A stretch of DNA of 7,928 nt from an uncultured Oscillospiraceae bacterium (GTDB lineage Bacteria > Bacillota_A > Clostridia > Oscillospirales > Oscillospiraceae): assembly GCA_900757695.1 (NCBI GenBank), contig CAAEOU010000142.1, positions 1 to 7,928 of the forward strand. The letters are read 5' to 3'. Below, one piece after another: positions 6,534 through 7,928 of this stretch. Within the stretch, counting starts at the first letter, position 1; the number at the start of each line of letters is the position of its first letter. The notes beneath the pieces were generated by a model. It made no database searches, was not told where the DNA came from, and saw nothing but the letters and a program-made list of their open reading frames with translations. A program made the position numbers and the translations under genes.

Positions 6534-6564
6534 TTGACTCTGGAATAGTACCAAGGTGTATCAT
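6534..6564 (+). promoter_or_regulatory. MerR-type promoter/operator of the cyclase gene (19-bp spacer)
   Basis: TTGACT (6534-6539) and TATCAT (6559-6564) are separated by 19 bp. This over-long spacing is the hallmark of promoters that MerR-family proteins activate by twisting the DNA. Within the spacer lies an imperfect dyad, ACTCTGG and CCAAGGT (five of seven positions complementary) around AATAGTA. The transcript would start near 6571, giving a leader of about 95 bases. Its position between merR and the cyclase gene supports control by the divergent regulator. Confidence 0.72.
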
Positions 6565-6602
6565 GAGCATGGACAAAATACTACGGCAAAACCACACAAT
6601 TG

Positions 6603-6620
6603 CGTCAGAGGATTCTGACG
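6603..6620 (+). other. Hairpin in the leader of the cyclase gene
   Basis: CGTCAGA (6603-6609) and TCTGACG (6614-6620) form a perfect 7-bp stem with a GGAT loop, inside the predicted 5' leader, about 30 bases before the ribosome site. It could stabilise the mRNA or affect translation. No T-tract follows, so it is not a terminator. Confidence 0.5.
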
Positions 6621-6664
6621 GAGGATGCGGTATTGCACGACTACTGATTAGGAGGAATCATATC

Positions 6665-7570
6665 ATGGCCTACATGCCTCTCGACAAAGCAAAAATGTAT
6701 CTGGACGATTCCAAGATGGTAAAGATCTATGACCTGTCCCAGCCTTGGGGCGTCGACACCCCCCTGTGGCCCTTCCCCGGTGCCCGTACCGATCTGCAGT
6801 TCCCCCGCGGCCAGTATCTGGGCCGGTTCCACAAGAGAACCATGACCTATACCGGCACCCTGCATGCCGGCACCCATATGGACGCACCCAACCATGTGCT
6901 CCATGAGGAAGAGGTTGACCGTGAGGCCAACGGCTATACGCTGGCTGAGATCCATCTGGAGCGCTGCATCGGCTCCGGCATCATCGTCGACATGCGCTAC
7001 CTGAAGGACGAGTTCGAGGAGAAGTGGAAGGCTGCCGAGGGCGATCCCGCAAAGATGGGCAACATCTGGCACATCATCATGCCCGACGAGTTTGAAGCTG
7101 CCTGTAAGAAGGACGGCCTCGAGGTTCGTGAGAATGACTGGGTTGTCATCAACACCGGCTTCCATCACTACTGGAGAGTCAACAACGACAAGTACTATAA
7201 CTACTATCCCGGCGAAGGCCCCGAGCTGGCCAACTACCTGACGGAAGAGAAGCACATCAAGGGCATTTCCGGCACCTGGGGTGCTACCGATGCTCCTCTG
7301 TGGCATGATCCTCTGTCCGAGCAGATGCCTTGGCTGGATAAGGCTTACCGGAAGGCTACCGGTCTGGATCCCACTGTGACCTTCCCCGACTACGAGCCCT
7401 GCCATCGTATCTACATGCAGCACGGCGTGTGCACCGTAGAGAACGCCGGCGGCGATATCGATGAGGTCACCGGTAAGAGAATGACCATCGCAGCATTCCC
7501 CTTCCGCTGCGAGATGGCTGACGGCGGCTTCGTACGTCTGGTTGCTTGGGAAGAGGGCGCAAAGTTCTAA
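6665..7570 (+). CDS. Cyclase-family metal-dependent hydrolase (kynurenine formamidase-like fold)
   Basis: 301 residues, cytoplasmic, with no signal peptide. The signature HAGTHMDAPNH at 67-77 is the HxGTHxDxPxH motif of the putative cyclase family (kynurenine formamidase KynB, isatin hydrolase). By family analogy H67, H71 and D73 bind metal and H77 is catalytic; H247 and E259 (CHRIYMQHGVCTVEN, 12 residues apart as in KynB) would complete the metal site. The protein is about 90 residues longer than typical KynB, with extra sequence around 115-155 and 170-240 (YYNYYPGEG, GTWGATDAPLW), so the substrate need not be formylkynurenine. Amide, lactam or ester hydrolysis are possible. The ATG follows AGGAGG (6650-6655) by nine bases. 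Codons lean towards GGT, GCT, CGT and C-ending choices, unlike the neighbours, which suggests high expression. It is probably induced by the divergent MerR regulator. Confidence 0.88.
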   Translation: MAYMPLDKAKMYLDDSKMVKIYDLSQPWGVDTPLWPFPGARTDLQFPRGQYLGRFHKRTMTYTGTLHAGTHMDAPNHVLHEEEVDREANGYTLAEIHLERCIGSGIIVDMRYLKDEFEEKWKAAEGDPAKMGNIWHIIMPDEFEAACKKDGLEVRENDWVVINTGFHHYWRVNNDKYYNYYPGEGPELANYLTEEKHIKGISGTWGATDAPLWHDPLSEQMPWLDKAYRKATGLDPTVTFPDYEPCHRIYMQHGVCTVENAGGDIDEVTGKRMTIAAFPFRCEMADGGFVRLVAWEEGAKF

Positions 7571-7720
7571 TTTCTTGGAACCCCCTCTGCAAACTCATGC
7601 ACCTGCCGCAGCGACATCTTTTCCCTCTGACGGCGCCGCAATCCCTTGAAATACACAAAGTATTCCTGCGGACTTTTGGCTTGTCAGAAGAAAAATCTGT
7701 GCGCTGGGTTAGGCACCTTC
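7571..7720. other. Non-coding stretch after the cyclase gene, possible structured RNA or relic
   Basis: No gene is convincing here. Short frames exist on both strands but lack a ribosome site. A nested inverted repeat is visible: CCGCA (7636-7640) with TGCGG (7667-7671) encloses AATAC (7650-7654) with GTATT (7660-7664). CAGA...TCTG near 7685-7699 could form another small hairpin. I see no clear stem plus T-tract terminator for the cyclase gene. Confidence 0.35.
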
Positions 7721-7928
7721 GTTTGCATCGGCGCTTCCTGCATTTCTGAATCGGGTGTACTGCACGGTTTGAAAGAAAAGTGAAGCGGCATACGGTATTG
7801 CCTTAGAACGAATGCTAATTTCTGTAGCAAGGAAGTACGTTTTTGCGACCGTTTGCATCGGCGCTTCCTGCATTTCTAAATCGGGTGTACTGCACGGTTT
7901 GAAAGAAAAGTGAAGCGGCATACGGTAT
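7721..7928. repeat. Direct tandem repeat, 130-bp period, at least 1.6 units
   Basis: The sequence starting GTTTGCATCGGCGCTTCCTG at 7721-7798 recurs at 7851-7928, running to the window edge. The two 78-base copies differ at one base (G at 7748, A at 7878). The 52 bases between them (7799-7850) are seen once. The period of 130 is not a multiple of three, so no protein frame is kept across units. The array probably continues outside the window. The origin is unknown: a tandem intergenic repeat or part of a dispersed element. Confidence 0.9.

Noticed and set aside
6419..6664. Upstream extension of the cyclase gene to a start at 6419
   Set aside because: This stretch is AT-rich and contains both divergent promoters and a hairpin. 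AGGAGG and the ATG at 6665 fit the start.
6641..7423. A 260-residue open frame on the - strand
   Set aside because: It is antisense to the cyclase gene with its intact metal-binding motif.
7546..7749. Small + strand frame after the cyclase gene
   Set aside because: It begins inside the cyclase gene, lacks a ribosome site and enters the repeat region; composition is not protein-like.
7709..7921. A 70-residue open frame on the - strand across the repeats
   Set aside because: The 130-base period shifts the frame between copies, so the two copies are read as different peptides. There is no ribosome site.
7721..7928. CRISPR array
   Set aside because: Only two copies are seen, the repeated part is 78 bases and the gap 52 bases, far from the usual repeat and spacer lengths, and no cas gene is present.

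Overview
The window is bacterial and GC-rich in its genes. Clostridial traits (strong AGGAGG-type ribosome sites, occasional TTG/GTG starts, a PadR/HAAS/DUF4097 cassette, an oxygen-sensitive style molybdenum cofactor cluster) suggest a high-GC anaerobic Firmicute, plausibly an Oscillospiraceae-type gut organism. This placement is inferred from style, not from a marker gene.

Region 1 (1-3551, + strand) is a tightly packed molybdenum cofactor (Moco) biosynthesis operon. It holds the C-terminal half of moeA, a second MoeA-like molybdopterin-binding protein with a C-terminal cysteine cluster, moaA, moaC and a MoaB/Mog-type adenylyltransferase. Junctions are 4-base overlaps or gaps of a few bases, so one transcript and translational coupling are likely. 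MoaA and MoaC turn GTP into cyclic pyranopterin monophosphate; MoaB/Mog and MoeA adenylylate molybdopterin and insert the metal. The molybdopterin synthase genes (moaD, moaE) are not in the window. A bidirectional hairpin at 3563-3602 ends the operon.

Region 2 (3615-5475, - strand) is a three-gene envelope-type module: a PadR repressor, a HAAS/DUF1700 membrane protein and a membrane-anchored DUF4097 protein with eight S-G-[DE] strand repeats. A sigma-A-like promoter (TTGACA, 17 bp, TATAGT) lies before padR. A perfect 7-bp inverted repeat covers its -10 box and is the likely autoregulatory operator.

Region 3 (5490-7570) is a divergent pair. A MerR regulator with a C-terminal GyrI-like effector domain reads leftward and ends at two successive hairpins. 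A putative cyclase-family metal-dependent hydrolase (HxGTHxDAPxH motif) reads rightward. The + promoter has the 19-bp spacer typical of MerR-activated promoters, so this looks like a small-molecule-inducible hydrolase of unknown substrate. It is the best candidate for an undescribed system here.

Region 4 (7571-7928) has no convincing gene. It holds a possible structured stretch and a 78-bp sequence repeated with a 130-bp period (77 of 78 bases identical) that runs off the window end.
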